A stretch of 64,000 bases of DNA, from the NCBI GenBank assembly GCA_027405735.1, contig JAPEHQ010000020.1:558001-622000 (forward strand), written 5' to 3'. Made by a program: the position numbers and the translations under genes. Shown in pieces: positions 48,181 to 58,671 of the stretch (position 1 is the first letter of the stretch; every line of letters begins with the position of its first letter). The notes under the pieces are model-generated. The model saw nothing but the letters and a program-made list of their open reading frames with translations, was not told where the DNA came from and did not search any database. This DNA is from Mucor racemosus. Lineage: Eukaryota; Mucoromycota; Mucoromycetes; Mucorales; Mucoraceae.

Positions 48181-49801
48181 CCTTATAAATGGAGAAAATT
48201 AATACCTCAAATCAGGTATTTAATTTTTACAGCCGATTTAAGTCAATTTTTGATCATGCCAGGTCAATGTTAGGTCAATGCATTTATATTCTGGCGTTAA
48301 ACTTTTTATGATAACACAGATATCATATGCATAGATAAAATAAATGTTTATATTTGTTGGTAAATAATTAACACTTAATTGAAAAAAAATAGACTTATAC
48401 GGATCAACAGGAATCAATTATGGGGCACATTCATAGATTTGGCTTAAAGTTATAGTATATATCATTCAATTCGTAACCTTTGTAAAGCATTGCCGCTTAT
48501 TGATGTATATCAGATGTATTTAAAGTTAAAATAATAAACATTTGGGCCCTTCAATGATCAAATAGCTTGTTTATTTGTCAATACTTGTCCTCTCGCCATA
48601 GCGCAATCAGATCGGATGAATATAATATCATACGTTTGACGACTTTTTTTTATATTATATATATATATATCATGGCATGTATTATCATTCTGTCATCGAT
48701 TGATATTTTTCCACCAAGAGAGATTAAGAAAAATAGTTATATATTAGCATTTAAACCTCTTGTTTTATCAGATTATACTTAGGTTTAAGATATAGCTTGA
48801 CATTTTGGAACATTATTCCAGGAAAAGAATGAACACTTTAAGGATATTTTAACTAGACTTTTATAGCAAAGTCTTGCCATTAATTAATAAAACAAATGTA
48901 GTTTAATAAGCTTTATGCTGTGTTATTTCATGTTTGCTCTTTTGATACTAACATCTTATATATCTAGTGTTCTTAAAATTAGATTCTACGATTTCCGAGA
49001 AATTTTTTATCAAAAATTGACATGTAGACTTAAAATAAATCAATCCAACGCATATTGTACAACATTTGCGTTGAAGCCATGCATGGTATAAATTTCCAAA
49101 TGCACTAGATCAAGTCTATTCAACTGTAACATTTGCTTTTTAAGCAAAATCAGCTATCAAAAACTAATTTTTGATTCTCGAAATTTCAACAATTTTTTTT
49201 TTTTTTTTCGTGTTTCAACGATTTATTTTAGTCAGAATTTCAAATAGTTTTGATAAAGTACTTGATAATATGGGGGGTACATTACAGCACTTTTTTATGA
49301 TAAAGTTACTGATAAAAAGAAGGTCAACTTTGATTCTGATTTGAACCCTTCACATTTTGGCTGTTTAGCTAACAAATAAGCTTATTTTCCCCTGTAAATA
49401 TAGTGGTAGTACTATATACAGAGCACAGAATAGAGTTTACAAATTATATGTGGTTCTCTGTTCTCAAGAATTCTGCCTTTTACTGACGTTTCACCACACT
49501 ATAATATGAGGTGTATATTATTGTGAAACTTTGGCATTATATAAAATACAAAACGATGTAACTTTCAAATTTTATACATAAAAGTATGGCGCAAAAGTGT
49601 ATATTTTCTTATATAGACATTGCTTGAAGAGATGAATGCTCGATCTACTGCGGTAATATGACAATACGACTTGTAACTATATTTATATTATTACATTTAT
49701 GGTGTCTTTTTTTTTTTTTTTTTTTTTATTATTATTATTATTATTGTTATTTTATATTTATGAGTTACGAAATTGGAAAGCCGAATCAGGGCCAGGGGAA
49801 A
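48181..49801. other. Intergenic stretch, no gene seen
   Basis: AT-rich; (TA)n at about 48655-48671 and a T-run followed by (ATT)n at 49708-49745. No supported gene. Confidence 0.5.
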
Positions 49802-50525
49802 CTATACAATCATTAAAGGTCTTGTTTCATCATCTATATCTCGAACTTGTTGATGTCTTTGTAAAGACGGTGATCCAGGTTGTTGATGCTTATGTGAACC
49901 GATTAATATACAAAAGGAGGCAAACAAAAGAATAAGCGAGAATAATATAATGGATAGATAATTGATCCATAAAATAGCGCAAGAAATGAATGCATTATTT
50001 TGAATCTCCAGTGGAATGACTTGAACATCAGTTTTAATCCTATAAATGAGGTGTGTACCTTTTTTTGATATGTTAATTTCTATATACAATAAATTCTGCA
50101 AGATAAATGTTATTACCAAATATTGATGTAGCCATTTGGATCAGCAATGTCAAACAAGTAAATCGAATAAACCATGATTTGTGTTGAATTATTTTTTCAT
50201 ATTTTGCATTTGTATTGTTTTGCTGAATGGTTTGATGTCGACAACATGCTATGAATGTAGTGATTATTACAGATACACTTGATAGAAAAGAACATGATAG
50301 AAAAATGAAATATAATTTGGCATTTGGAGATAGTTGAATATTGTGCCAGTCATCTTGGTCTGTTCTTTTTTGCTCAAACAAGATGAGTTTTAGCAGAGTA
50401 TCAAGTGTTGTATATAAATTATAGCTATTTAATGGTACCAAAGATACAATGGACAAGACTAAACCAGCCATACCAATAAAACTAGATATTAAGCCAATAG
50501 TTGAAATGATTCTGCTATTTGACAT
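49802..50525 (-). CDS. Four-transmembrane membrane protein of unknown function
   Basis: Two exons on the minus strand, 50525-50117 and 50058-49802, give 221 residues. The 58-nt intron is phase 1 and has a TTAAC branch-like word. Four hydrophobic segments are visible: about residues 6-32 (GLISSFIGMAGLVLSIVSLV), 73-97 (FIFLSCSFLSSVSVIITTF), 119-140 (across the intron) and 160-187 (ILWINYLSIILFSLILLF). The C-terminal tail is polar and ends in RPLMIV. The topology recalls SUR7/claudin-like or tetraspan proteins, but no diagnostic motif was seen, so only membrane localisation is inferred. It lies 160 bp downstream of MSH2 on the same strand. Confidence 0.65.
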
Positions 50526-50685
50526 TAGAGTTATAATAAAATAGAAACTAAAAGAAATAAAACCCCATCTAGAAGAAATTCAAAAATACAAAAGATAAAA
50601 TATTTTATATCAAAAAAACAAGGCGGAAATCAAATAGATCTATTTTGTGTTTGTGTACCTCGAAAGATGGTAAGCACATTGAGAT

Positions 50686-53600
50686 TTATTCAGTATCGAC
50701 ATTCATCAATACTTGCTTTAAATAAGAATTATTCTCGATATCTTGGGCGTATTTAGATTTGACCAAGTTGATCTTTGATTCCACATCCTCACCATCTTGA
50801 TTTGCAATAGCTAATTCACGGACAATTTGTTGCATAAGTTTATTGCCATCCTAAGAAGAAAACATTTAATAACGATTTCCCCATGAATATGCCATTACTA
50901 CTTACAATCACCGACTGGGGCTCATCTTTGCTTGATCCTCGTAATGTATCTGCTTCATCATCCAATTCACTGGCTTTACGTTTAGCAAGATTAATAACAG
51001 ATCGAGGAAAGTTTGCTAGTTCAGCAACATGAATACCGAAACTACGATCGCCTACACCTTCATTTACTTTATATAATAATGTCACATCATGCTGTTCACC
51101 AACATGTACAGCAACGTGCAAGTTTTTAACATGGTTTACTGTTTCATTTAATGTGGTTAGCTCGTGGAAATGAGTTGCAAATAAACAAAATGCTCTGACT
51201 TTAGTTGCAATGTGTCTAGAAATAAGAGTGATTAATCAGCCAATTTACATGGGGCACAATCTATAACTTACTCTGAAATAGCCCAAGCTAAACCAAGACC
51301 ATCATAAGTACTTGTACCTCTGCCCAATTCATCAATAATGACAAGAGAATTACGAGAAGCAGCCTTTAAAATAGTAGATGTTTCCAACATCTCGGCCATA
51401 AAAGTAGATACACCCTTCAATTGACTATCTCCAGCACCCACACGAGCCAAAATAGAGTCAAATATACATAATGTAGCTGTTGTACATGGCACAAAACATC
51501 CAATTTGCGCCATAAGAGCAATGACACCAACTTGACGAATATAAGTAGACTTACCACCCATATTAGGGCCAGTAATAATCTGGAATTCAGAAGTTTCTCT
51601 CACCATTTCCACATCATTTGGGATAAAAGTAACATAATCTTGAACTTCTAAACAAGGATGACGGGCATCTGTAAGAATGACATCTCCTTGTCCACAGGGA
51701 TGCATGGTAGGACGAACATAAGGTGTAGGTGCCATGACAGATACATGTGCAAAACTAACCAAGACATCCATATGAGCTAAAACAGATCCAAGTGCTTCCA
51801 AAGCTGGACAATAAGTTGCAACTATAGAAATAATTTCTTTCACCATGCCTCTTTGTTTATCTTCATACTCGTTGGATAAGTCCTTGTGCGATTCACTCAA
51901 CATACGAAGTTTGCTGGTTGTAAAGAATGTGCCTGACTTTTGTGTAGATAATTCAATATATTCGCTCTTGTTACGAAGTTTGCTTGATTCTGCGCGACCA
52001 ATAACTCGGAAACAATTGCCATATAAACTGTGCTTTTCGAGTTTTAACTTTTTCTCCATATCTAAATTGAGTTTTGCGCCTACTCTACTATGTTCCTCTT
52101 CCATTTGTCGAGTGAGCTTGGCTAATTTTTGATGAAGATCTATAGAATGTGTGTTGAGCTTTTGAATATTATATCATTGACGTTATATGTTTTACCTTGC
52201 AATTCCTCATTATATTCAGCCTTGATGATATATTCATGATTTTCCAATGCTTCAAAATCAATAGTTGTTACAACTAATTCCTCTAATTTTTCTAATTGTG
52301 CTGCATAATCTCTAATTTTAGATGTGTAGGTCTCTTCAATCAATTGAGCAATCTTGGGATCAGCAGGTTCTTGACCTTCTAAGCATTGTAATAAAGCTGG
52401 TAAACGGATAACTACTTGATAAATACGTACAACGTCTTGTAAATTGGCATTGCCTTTTTGAAACTTTTTCCCTAATCTATGTAAATCAGGAATTTGTTTC
52501 AAATGATCTTCTTGTAGTGATTGTCTTAATTCAGTATTGTCATAAAATGCTTCCACAATATCTTGACGTTTATCTAATTACAAATTGCATTCAATATTCC
52601 ATGCAAATCATGCACTCGTCTATCCATAACACTTACTGATGTCGTTTAAACTCAATAAAGGTTGCTTTAACCATTGAGCAAACAAACGACTGCCTTGTGC
52701 TGTTTGACATTTATTTAACAATCCATACAGACTAGTTGTTTTTGTTGGTCCATCTTGAGCAGTGGGCATTAAATTCAAGGCGCTTAAAGCAGGTCCATCC
52801 AATCTCATGTATTGTGAAAGATCGTGATGCTTCAAAGTGTATTTACTGAAATTCTCTTCGTCTTGCAACAATTCCAAATATTTGATTACACAAGCACAAG
52901 ATGCCATTGCATCCTTCATCTCAAATTCAGCTACATATGAAAAATGTCAGTAAAAAGATCAAATTCACAGATATATATATATATAAAAGACATACGCAAA
53001 GCTTCAACTGATATATCACCCTCGAGTAAACGATTTAAATCTTGAGCAATATTTTTGCTATCATAATCACTCTTTTTTCTATCAGTAGCAATGACATTAC
53101 ATCTCTCCAAAATCCCTCTAATCTTGTGTCCTTCGAGATCCTTTTCCTCTCGTCCTCCGCTATTCAAAAGCAAACACTCTTTTACACCTAATTGAATGAT
53201 CAAAGACTCTAAATTGGAATACAATTCATTATCTATGAACTGACTAACACCTAATTGTCGAATAGTTGTGTCTGCAAATGAGACGCCAACATTCTATTAT
53301 TTTTGTTTTAGCATGTAATTTCTTTGGAGCCAAAATGTAAAACCAAACCTTATTATCCCCTGAAGCACCATATTTAATGGCAATGACTACAGGAGCAGAA
53401 GTCATTTGTGTACTAGAGAACAAGAAATCCTCTACATCTTGTAAATTTCCCGGTGATGCCTTTCGAATAACTTGCCATTCATTTCTGTTGTTTTTCCAAA
53501 TCTCGATTCTTAATTGCTTGTTTAATAAAACGTCTCTTAAAAATGATTCAGCCGCCTTGTTTGTCAATTTTGTAGTTGCAAGACCAGTTAAATGGTCGCC

Positions 53601-54020
53601 TATAAGATACAGTTAGTATTTTGCAATCCACAAGTACTTTTTTTTTTCCCCCCAATTCTTACCAAACCAATACTTGAGAACTGACGTAGTTTCATAAACA
53701 TTTTTAGCCACATATTCAGCATCTTCACCATGAAAAGTATAATATATAGAACCATTTGCTTCTCTTTCAAATAATCTAATAGTACCCTCTTCTGTCTATA
53801 GATAAACATAGCAATTATAAGTGTTGTATACAGGACTGTCAACTATTTGTACATAAACTTACAGGATCTAAAGCTCTAAAAAATTTGACAAATGTTTGTT
53901 GCTCCGGTTTTTCTATATGTATATATATATGAGATGTTATTGCTTTTATTCAATTATTGTTGTAGAGTCCTTTTTACCAAGGTCGGGTAAATCGTCGAGA
54001 GCAGATGCTGATGTACTCAT
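50686..54020 (-). CDS. MSH2: DNA mismatch repair protein MSH2
   Basis: Ten exons on the minus strand: 54020-53978, 53912-53863, 53795-53663, 53599-53349, 53293-52996, 52930-52637, 52573-52196, 52139-51272, 51215-50906 and 50850-50686; all junctions keep the frame. The product has 929 residues, close to the 930-960 of other MSH2 proteins. The N-terminal domain shows [24 protein letters not shown]; the ATPase has the Walker A motif GPNMGGKST at about residues 673-681, [20 protein letters not shown], the Walker B motif [11 protein letters not shown] and [12 protein letters not shown]2 pairs with MSH6 or MSH3 in the nucleus to recognise mismatches and loops and recruit MutL proteins. The absence of the MSH6 Phe-x-Glu reading motif and of an MSH4/5-type shortened N-terminus supports the MSH2 assignment. 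Everything expected is present; the gene looks functional. Confidence 0.96.
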
Positions 54021-55026
54021 TTTTAAATAATGTTTTGTAAAATAGATAGATCGTTAGAAAGCGAGCGCGCTCAAAACGCCAAATGGTTTCTTCAAAGGAC
54101 GTGTTCTTTTTTTTGAATATCAGATCCTTTTTGACGTTTAGTTTGAATGTCCTTGTGCAACCATCCAAGCATTTGATGTATACACAGAGCCTGAACCATT
54201 TAGATTTTGTTACAATATCCCCTTTATTCATTTATCTTTTTAAATTCTACGTAAACATACATTTAATGTTGTGCTTATAGAAAATCTGGTATTAAAATAT
54301 GAGCATTTGCCATTTTTCATTATGCTATAATTTCAAGCAAATTGTGTCAATTTTATTCAAAACACTATCGAATACTCTGTAAAAGTAACATTTGTATTGA
54401 GATATTGCATGCGCTCAAGTAAATTCTGGATATTTATTGCATATAATGAGCATAATCAATCTTTTTTTTTTTTTTTGGCCACAATTGCTGCAGATTTTTT
54501 TTTTTTTTTTTTGGATTTAGTAGCCTCAGTGTTCAAATACCAATACAAGCACCATTCTAACAATCAAATCCAAATAAAAAACATTAACAGATACCCGAGA
54601 TATTACCAAACAATTTTGTAGCACTTTTTTATGTTTATCCTACTTGATGGTTTAGAATAAATCTTTTGAAGTGTTTATTTGAACTTTTTTGTGTACTTTC
54701 GGAGCTGACATTTGCTATCAAAAGTTACTGATGCATACACATTTACTATATTAAATACTATGTAATTCGTGTCGGCTTCTTGTAAAGATGTTCTCAGTAT
54801 AACGTTAGATGTATATTTACATAATTGAAAGGTATACACACTAAATAAGTAGAATTAAAAATTTTGAATTAAATTTATTGAATCAAAGAGTAATTACGAC
54901 CGTGATTAGTTTGCCAAAGAAAAAACCGGATTTTAATATGTATCTATCAATGAATATGCTTATAAGCTTTTCTGGCATTAAAAAGAGTTTCTTTCGCTTC
55001 CTTCTAAAACTTGTTTGATATCTATA
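54021..55026. other. Divergent promoter region of MSH2 and the F-box gene
   Basis: One kilobase of AT-rich DNA with two T-runs (54462-54476, 54497-54512). No gene supported. Confidence 0.55.
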
Positions 55027-56130
55027 ATGCCTTCATTAAACTCTTTACCATTAGAGCTCATTCAAGAGATCTTGGGTCATATCGATTCGGTAAAGCAATT
55101 GGTACAATGTAGATTAGTCAACAAAATCTTTAGCGACATTGGTGAGCGTATCATCCTCAAAAAACAAATCACAATCAAAACCACCTTTAGAGCAATACAA
55201 CTATACGAATATTTAAAGAATAAACGTTCTAGATGCAGCCAGATTACTCATCTTGATATCAATGTTCCATTTTATGATGACTCTTCGCCATTCATCAATT
55301 TATTGCGATTGGCTTTTACACCATCAATGGAGGCTCTTGGTGGTTTGTCAGATTCACCCGTAATATTTGCTGCTTTATGTGATATTTCAAACAGCTCCAC
55401 AACCAAGTTTAACAAAGTCAAGATGATTCCTTCCTGCAAAAGAGATTACGATAATAATTATAATAATGCATTATTACAATTCAAGGAAACATTGGAATCT
55501 ATGTGCTTGACTTATTATAATTCCATCAACTGGAAATTTGTGCATCGCTTGAAAGAATTCAAGGTCTTAAATCCACTTTATTTGGAGTTGGCTGTTCAAA
55601 CTGTTGAAACTTTAGAGAATATCTTGAAAGAGTGCACCCAAATTAAAGAGCTTACCATACACCTTGCTTTTCGAATCGACACAATCTCAAAGGAGCGTTT
55701 GAATGCTTTGCTGAAGGCTTCAAATCAAATTACTACATTAAAAAATCTTACAATCAAAGGAGTGTGCCGACCAGATCTTGTTGAATATCTTGCTCATAAA
55801 TACCCAAATATTGATTATATTTTAATTGACACAGTCAACCGTGATCCTCCTTGGGACGCATATACTCACCGTATCTCATTGGATTTTCACAATATTGATC
55901 ATATAATCAATTTGTTTGGACACATCCCAAGTTATGAGTTGAATTTTAGATTAAAGCGTGGATTCACATTGAAAACTATCCAAAACTGCATCCTTAAAAA
56001 CAACGACAAAAATCTCATTAGTGAAACTAAGGTGCGAGATGTTATATATTATAATATAACAACTCGAGGTCCTGAAATGAAGAGTATAGTAGAACGTATA
56101 CATAACTTGGTTGTCAAAAGTAATAACTAA
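55027..56130 (+). CDS. F-box protein
   Basis: A single exon of 367 codons from the ATG at 55027 (MPSLNSLPLELIQEIL). Residues about 5-45 form an F-box: LPLELIQEILGHIDSVKQL, then VQCRLVNKIFSDIGERII. F-box domains bind Skp1 and bring substrates to SCF ubiquitin ligases. The remaining 320 residues have a loose leucine periodicity (for example IKELTIHLAF and TTLKNLTIKGV), compatible with degenerate leucine-rich repeats as in many fungal F-box/LRR-like proteins. No other domain was recognised and the substrate is unknown. It is divergently arranged with MSH2. Confidence 0.8.
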   Translation: MPSLNSLPLELIQEILGHIDSVKQLVQCRLVNKIFSDIGERIILKKQITIKTTFRAIQLYEYLKNKRSRCSQITHLDINVPFYDDSSPFINLLRLAFTPSMEALGGLSDSPVIFAALCDISNSSTTKFNKVKMIPSCKRDYDNNYNNALLQFKETLESMCLTYYNSINWKFVHRLKEFKVLNPLYLELAVQTVETLENILKECTQIKELTIHLAFRIDTISKERLNALLKASNQITTLKNLTIKGVCRPDLVEYLAHKYPNIDYILIDTVNRDPPWDAYTHRISLDFHNIDHIINLFGHIPSYELNFRLKRGFTLKTIQNCILKNNDKNLISETKVRDVIYYNITTRGPEMKSIVERIHNLVVKSNN

Positions 56131-57020
56131 TTGTCAATATATGCTGCTTCTTTCTTTATTAAAATGATTCCAAATATAAAAAGTCAAAATTAAATGCTAG
56201 TGTGGCAAATCACAATCAATCACCTTGCTTACAGTTACATATATATGTACCATAAACAAAAGTGTATCTAAATAAATAAAAGTTGCATATATCTTCCCTT
56301 GCATCTTGATACGAGAAAGAATTATATCATCTTACTTATCTGTTACATTTGTCAATTGCTGTTTATGCAAACTGCCTTTGAAATAATTTGACGGCTCAAC
56401 TCAGTTCAGGGGTACAATATCCGAACACTATGCAAAATAAGTTGGTCAATAGAATGATGTGTCTGCAAAGCAAATCAGATACAACCTCACTTTCTGTATA
56501 TTTGACTTGCATATGTATATATATATGATATTAATCAAAAAAAAATGCACATGCTCCTCTGATAAAGGAGGCTGATGATCAAGTTCATTGAATGAAAATA
56601 GGAAATTACATACTATCCTCAGACCTACGCTATTGATTTTGAAATAATTTCATTTGCGAAAAGATATACTATAATCAACTAATTTAGTGTTTATGGCACT
56701 ATCAAAGCTATAATTTAAATGCTTGCATATAATTATATGTAAAACCACATTCTTTTTAGTGGCAAGGGCTCCTTGCTTCATTGGTAAATGTGTCTAAAAG
56801 CAAATGTAATTAATAATTAAAAAAGAAGGGTCTATTTATACCAGTAATGCCGCAAATTGGGGAGTATACTTGAAAAGATTAACGATATAACTGATGAAGG
56901 CATCTATGTTATATGAAGGTGGGTGGGGATGATCGGTTGAAAGGACAGAAAGAGCCAGTAGATTAGGAGAGAACCGAATATATGCATATAACAGATAAAC
57001 CCGTTGTAATTACCGAATTA
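56131..57020. other. Intergenic stretch, no gene seen
   Basis: 3' flank of the F-box gene and upstream region of the HPr-like gene; no coding region recognised. Confidence 0.55.
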
Positions 57021-57030
57021 GTATAAATAT
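57021..57030 (+). promoter_or_regulatory. TATA box of the HPr-like gene
   Basis: GTATAAATAT lies 61 nt before the ATG at 57082, a eukaryotic-type core promoter; no Shine-Dalgarno sequence precedes the ATG (AAAAAATTAAATA). Confidence 0.55.
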
Positions 57031-57081
57031 GCTGGCTTATATCATGTATACCGGTATTCACTTTATCAAAAAAATTAAATA

Positions 57082-57342
57082 ATGATCTCTCAAGAAGTAG
57101 CTATTAGTACTCCCAAAGGTTTCAAGGTTCGCCCTGTAACAAAATACATCAAGACTTGTAGAGGTATGAAGTCTGAAATTATCTTGTCTTGTAAGGGAAA
57201 ATCTTGCGACTCAAAGTCTCCTTCTGGTTTGATGAGCTTGGCTTTAGAAAATGGTGATGTTGTTACCCTTTCTGTGAACGGTACTGATGCAGAAAAGAAT
57301 TTCCCCATTTTGGTAGATCTCCTGCAAAAAGTAGGACATTGA
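57082..57342 (+). CDS. HPr-like protein (PTS phosphocarrier fold) lacking the active-site histidine
   Basis: An intronless frame of 86 residues. It aligns without gaps to bacterial HPr through at least residue 60: QEVAISTPKGFKVRP against the family's QEV-x-I-x-x-P-x-G-L-H-T-R-P. In HPr, His15 takes a phosphate from enzyme I and Arg17 assists. Here residue 15 is Lys, with Arg17 and Pro18 kept. Ser46, the site used by HPr kinase in Firmicutes, is present (DSKSPSGLMSLAL). The C-terminal GDVVTLSVNGTD and FPILVDLLQK fit the last strands and helix. Loss of His15 with Ser46 kept is the pattern of Bacillus Crh, a purely regulatory HPr paralogue, so a phosphotransfer role is unlikely and a binding role more likely. 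Flanks are fungal and a TATA box precedes the gene, arguing against contamination. Acquisition from bacteria is inferred. No PTS partner gene lies in the window. Confidence 0.85.
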   Translation: MISQEVAISTPKGFKVRPVTKYIKTCRGMKSEIILSCKGKSCDSKSPSGLMSLALENGDVVTLSVNGTDAEKNFPILVDLLQKVGH

Positions 57343-58569
57343 TTTGCCTATTTACAATAGAGCTGTTTCAGTAGCCAAGATTTGCTATTTACTAATAAAT
57401 AAATACGAGGTCTTTATATGTCAGTAAAGACAAATTTTGGCACTTATTACACACAAGCATAATAGCAAAAATAAAGAGTACTATACACAAGAATATGATC
57501 GATTTTTACTTTTAATTACTGGATATACAAATTTCTACAGCTTAAATTTATGCATTTTATACCATTGTATCTCGAGAGGAAATACAGTTATAGGCCTCAA
57601 AATGACACTTTTATAATGCTATGCTATCTTCTTTATTATTCCTTCTTATTATACCTTGTTATAGATACATTTACCAAAGCTTTATCTCGAAATTTTTACA
57701 TTTTGATAAGATCAAGCAGCATAAATCTGAAAACTCAGTTTATTTTCCGCACATTTTTAATCCTTGTATACCCTCATCAAAAACCTCAAAAAACAGAAAT
57801 CTGCAATTTTTTCCACAAAAAAATAACTTTAACCCTATGAAATGTCAGTATGAAATGTACATATGGGTTTGAATAATTTTATCCAAACAAGTATCAAAAG
57901 ATTACCTATTGAAAATCATGACTTTTATGCAAGACAAAAAATAACGATTAAAGGATTTTTACGCAATATTTTAATAATAAAACTTATAAAATAAACAATA
58001 TTTAAGTAGAACGTAAAATTTCGTATAAGAATGTTTTTTTTAATTTAGTGGTTATTTAATAGAAATACCCATTTCTGTTACAAAAGCTATCAAAGTTGAA
58101 AATTTTTTATCCAAATCGCGACATTTTAACATCGAAAATTGAACCCTGTTTGAAATATAAGGTTTTGCTCAACATTTTTCAAATTGATCAGTTATTGTAA
58201 ATGTAATGCATTAAATCCATGTTATTTTATTACTTGGAAGCTATTTGTGGGTGTTATATATCATGGTTTTTTTTATCATGACAAAAAAAAAAGGGATATA
58301 GTCTTGATGAGAGACAATTTTTAAAAAGTAAAATAGCATAACTTTCGTAATGCAACATTTGAATAAGTTTACATTGTCAATTATCCTCCTCTAACCATCT
58401 GTCAATTATACGTTTAAAAAACATCCAACACTAAAATCAAGTACATATTTTATGCTACATATAATACCATAATGAAATTGATATTTATCATCTGTTTTCA
58501 CTAGTTGGTTTAATATTTCTGTGTGGTCGAACAGGCATCCTCTAATAAATTCTGCAGTTACATAAAAGG
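57343..58569. other. Intergenic stretch with possible repeat fragment
   Basis: No gene supported. TTGTATACCCTCATCAAAAA at about 57763 and the following ~60 nt resemble a fragment of the dispersed repeat. Confidence 0.5.
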
Positions 58570-58570
58570 G

Positions 58571-58584
58571 GGTGGCTTATAAGC
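58571..58584 (+). promoter_or_regulatory. shared upstream motif, zinc-finger gene 6
   Basis: GGTGGCTTATAAGC starts 101 nt before the ATG at 58672. It matches the GTGGCTT core upstream of the clustered zinc-finger genes, although this gene lies 36 kb away from them. Confidence 0.45.
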
Positions 58585-58671
58585 GATAGAGAGTAATAAA
58601 AGAGGCATTCCACGCAGTTTCAAGTATATTAATTACATAATTCTACCCTTTTCTAATACAAACTTCGTTCA

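Noticed and set aside
50075..50120. 21-nt intron in the four-TM gene (GTAATA...TTGCAG)
   Set aside because: A 58-nt intron from the same donor to the acceptor before 50058 keeps the frame and matches the size and branch-site pattern of the neighbours.
57082..57342. HPr-like gene as bacterial contamination
   Set aside because: It is embedded between fungal genes with matching base composition, a TATA box and no ribosome binding site or PTS operon partners.
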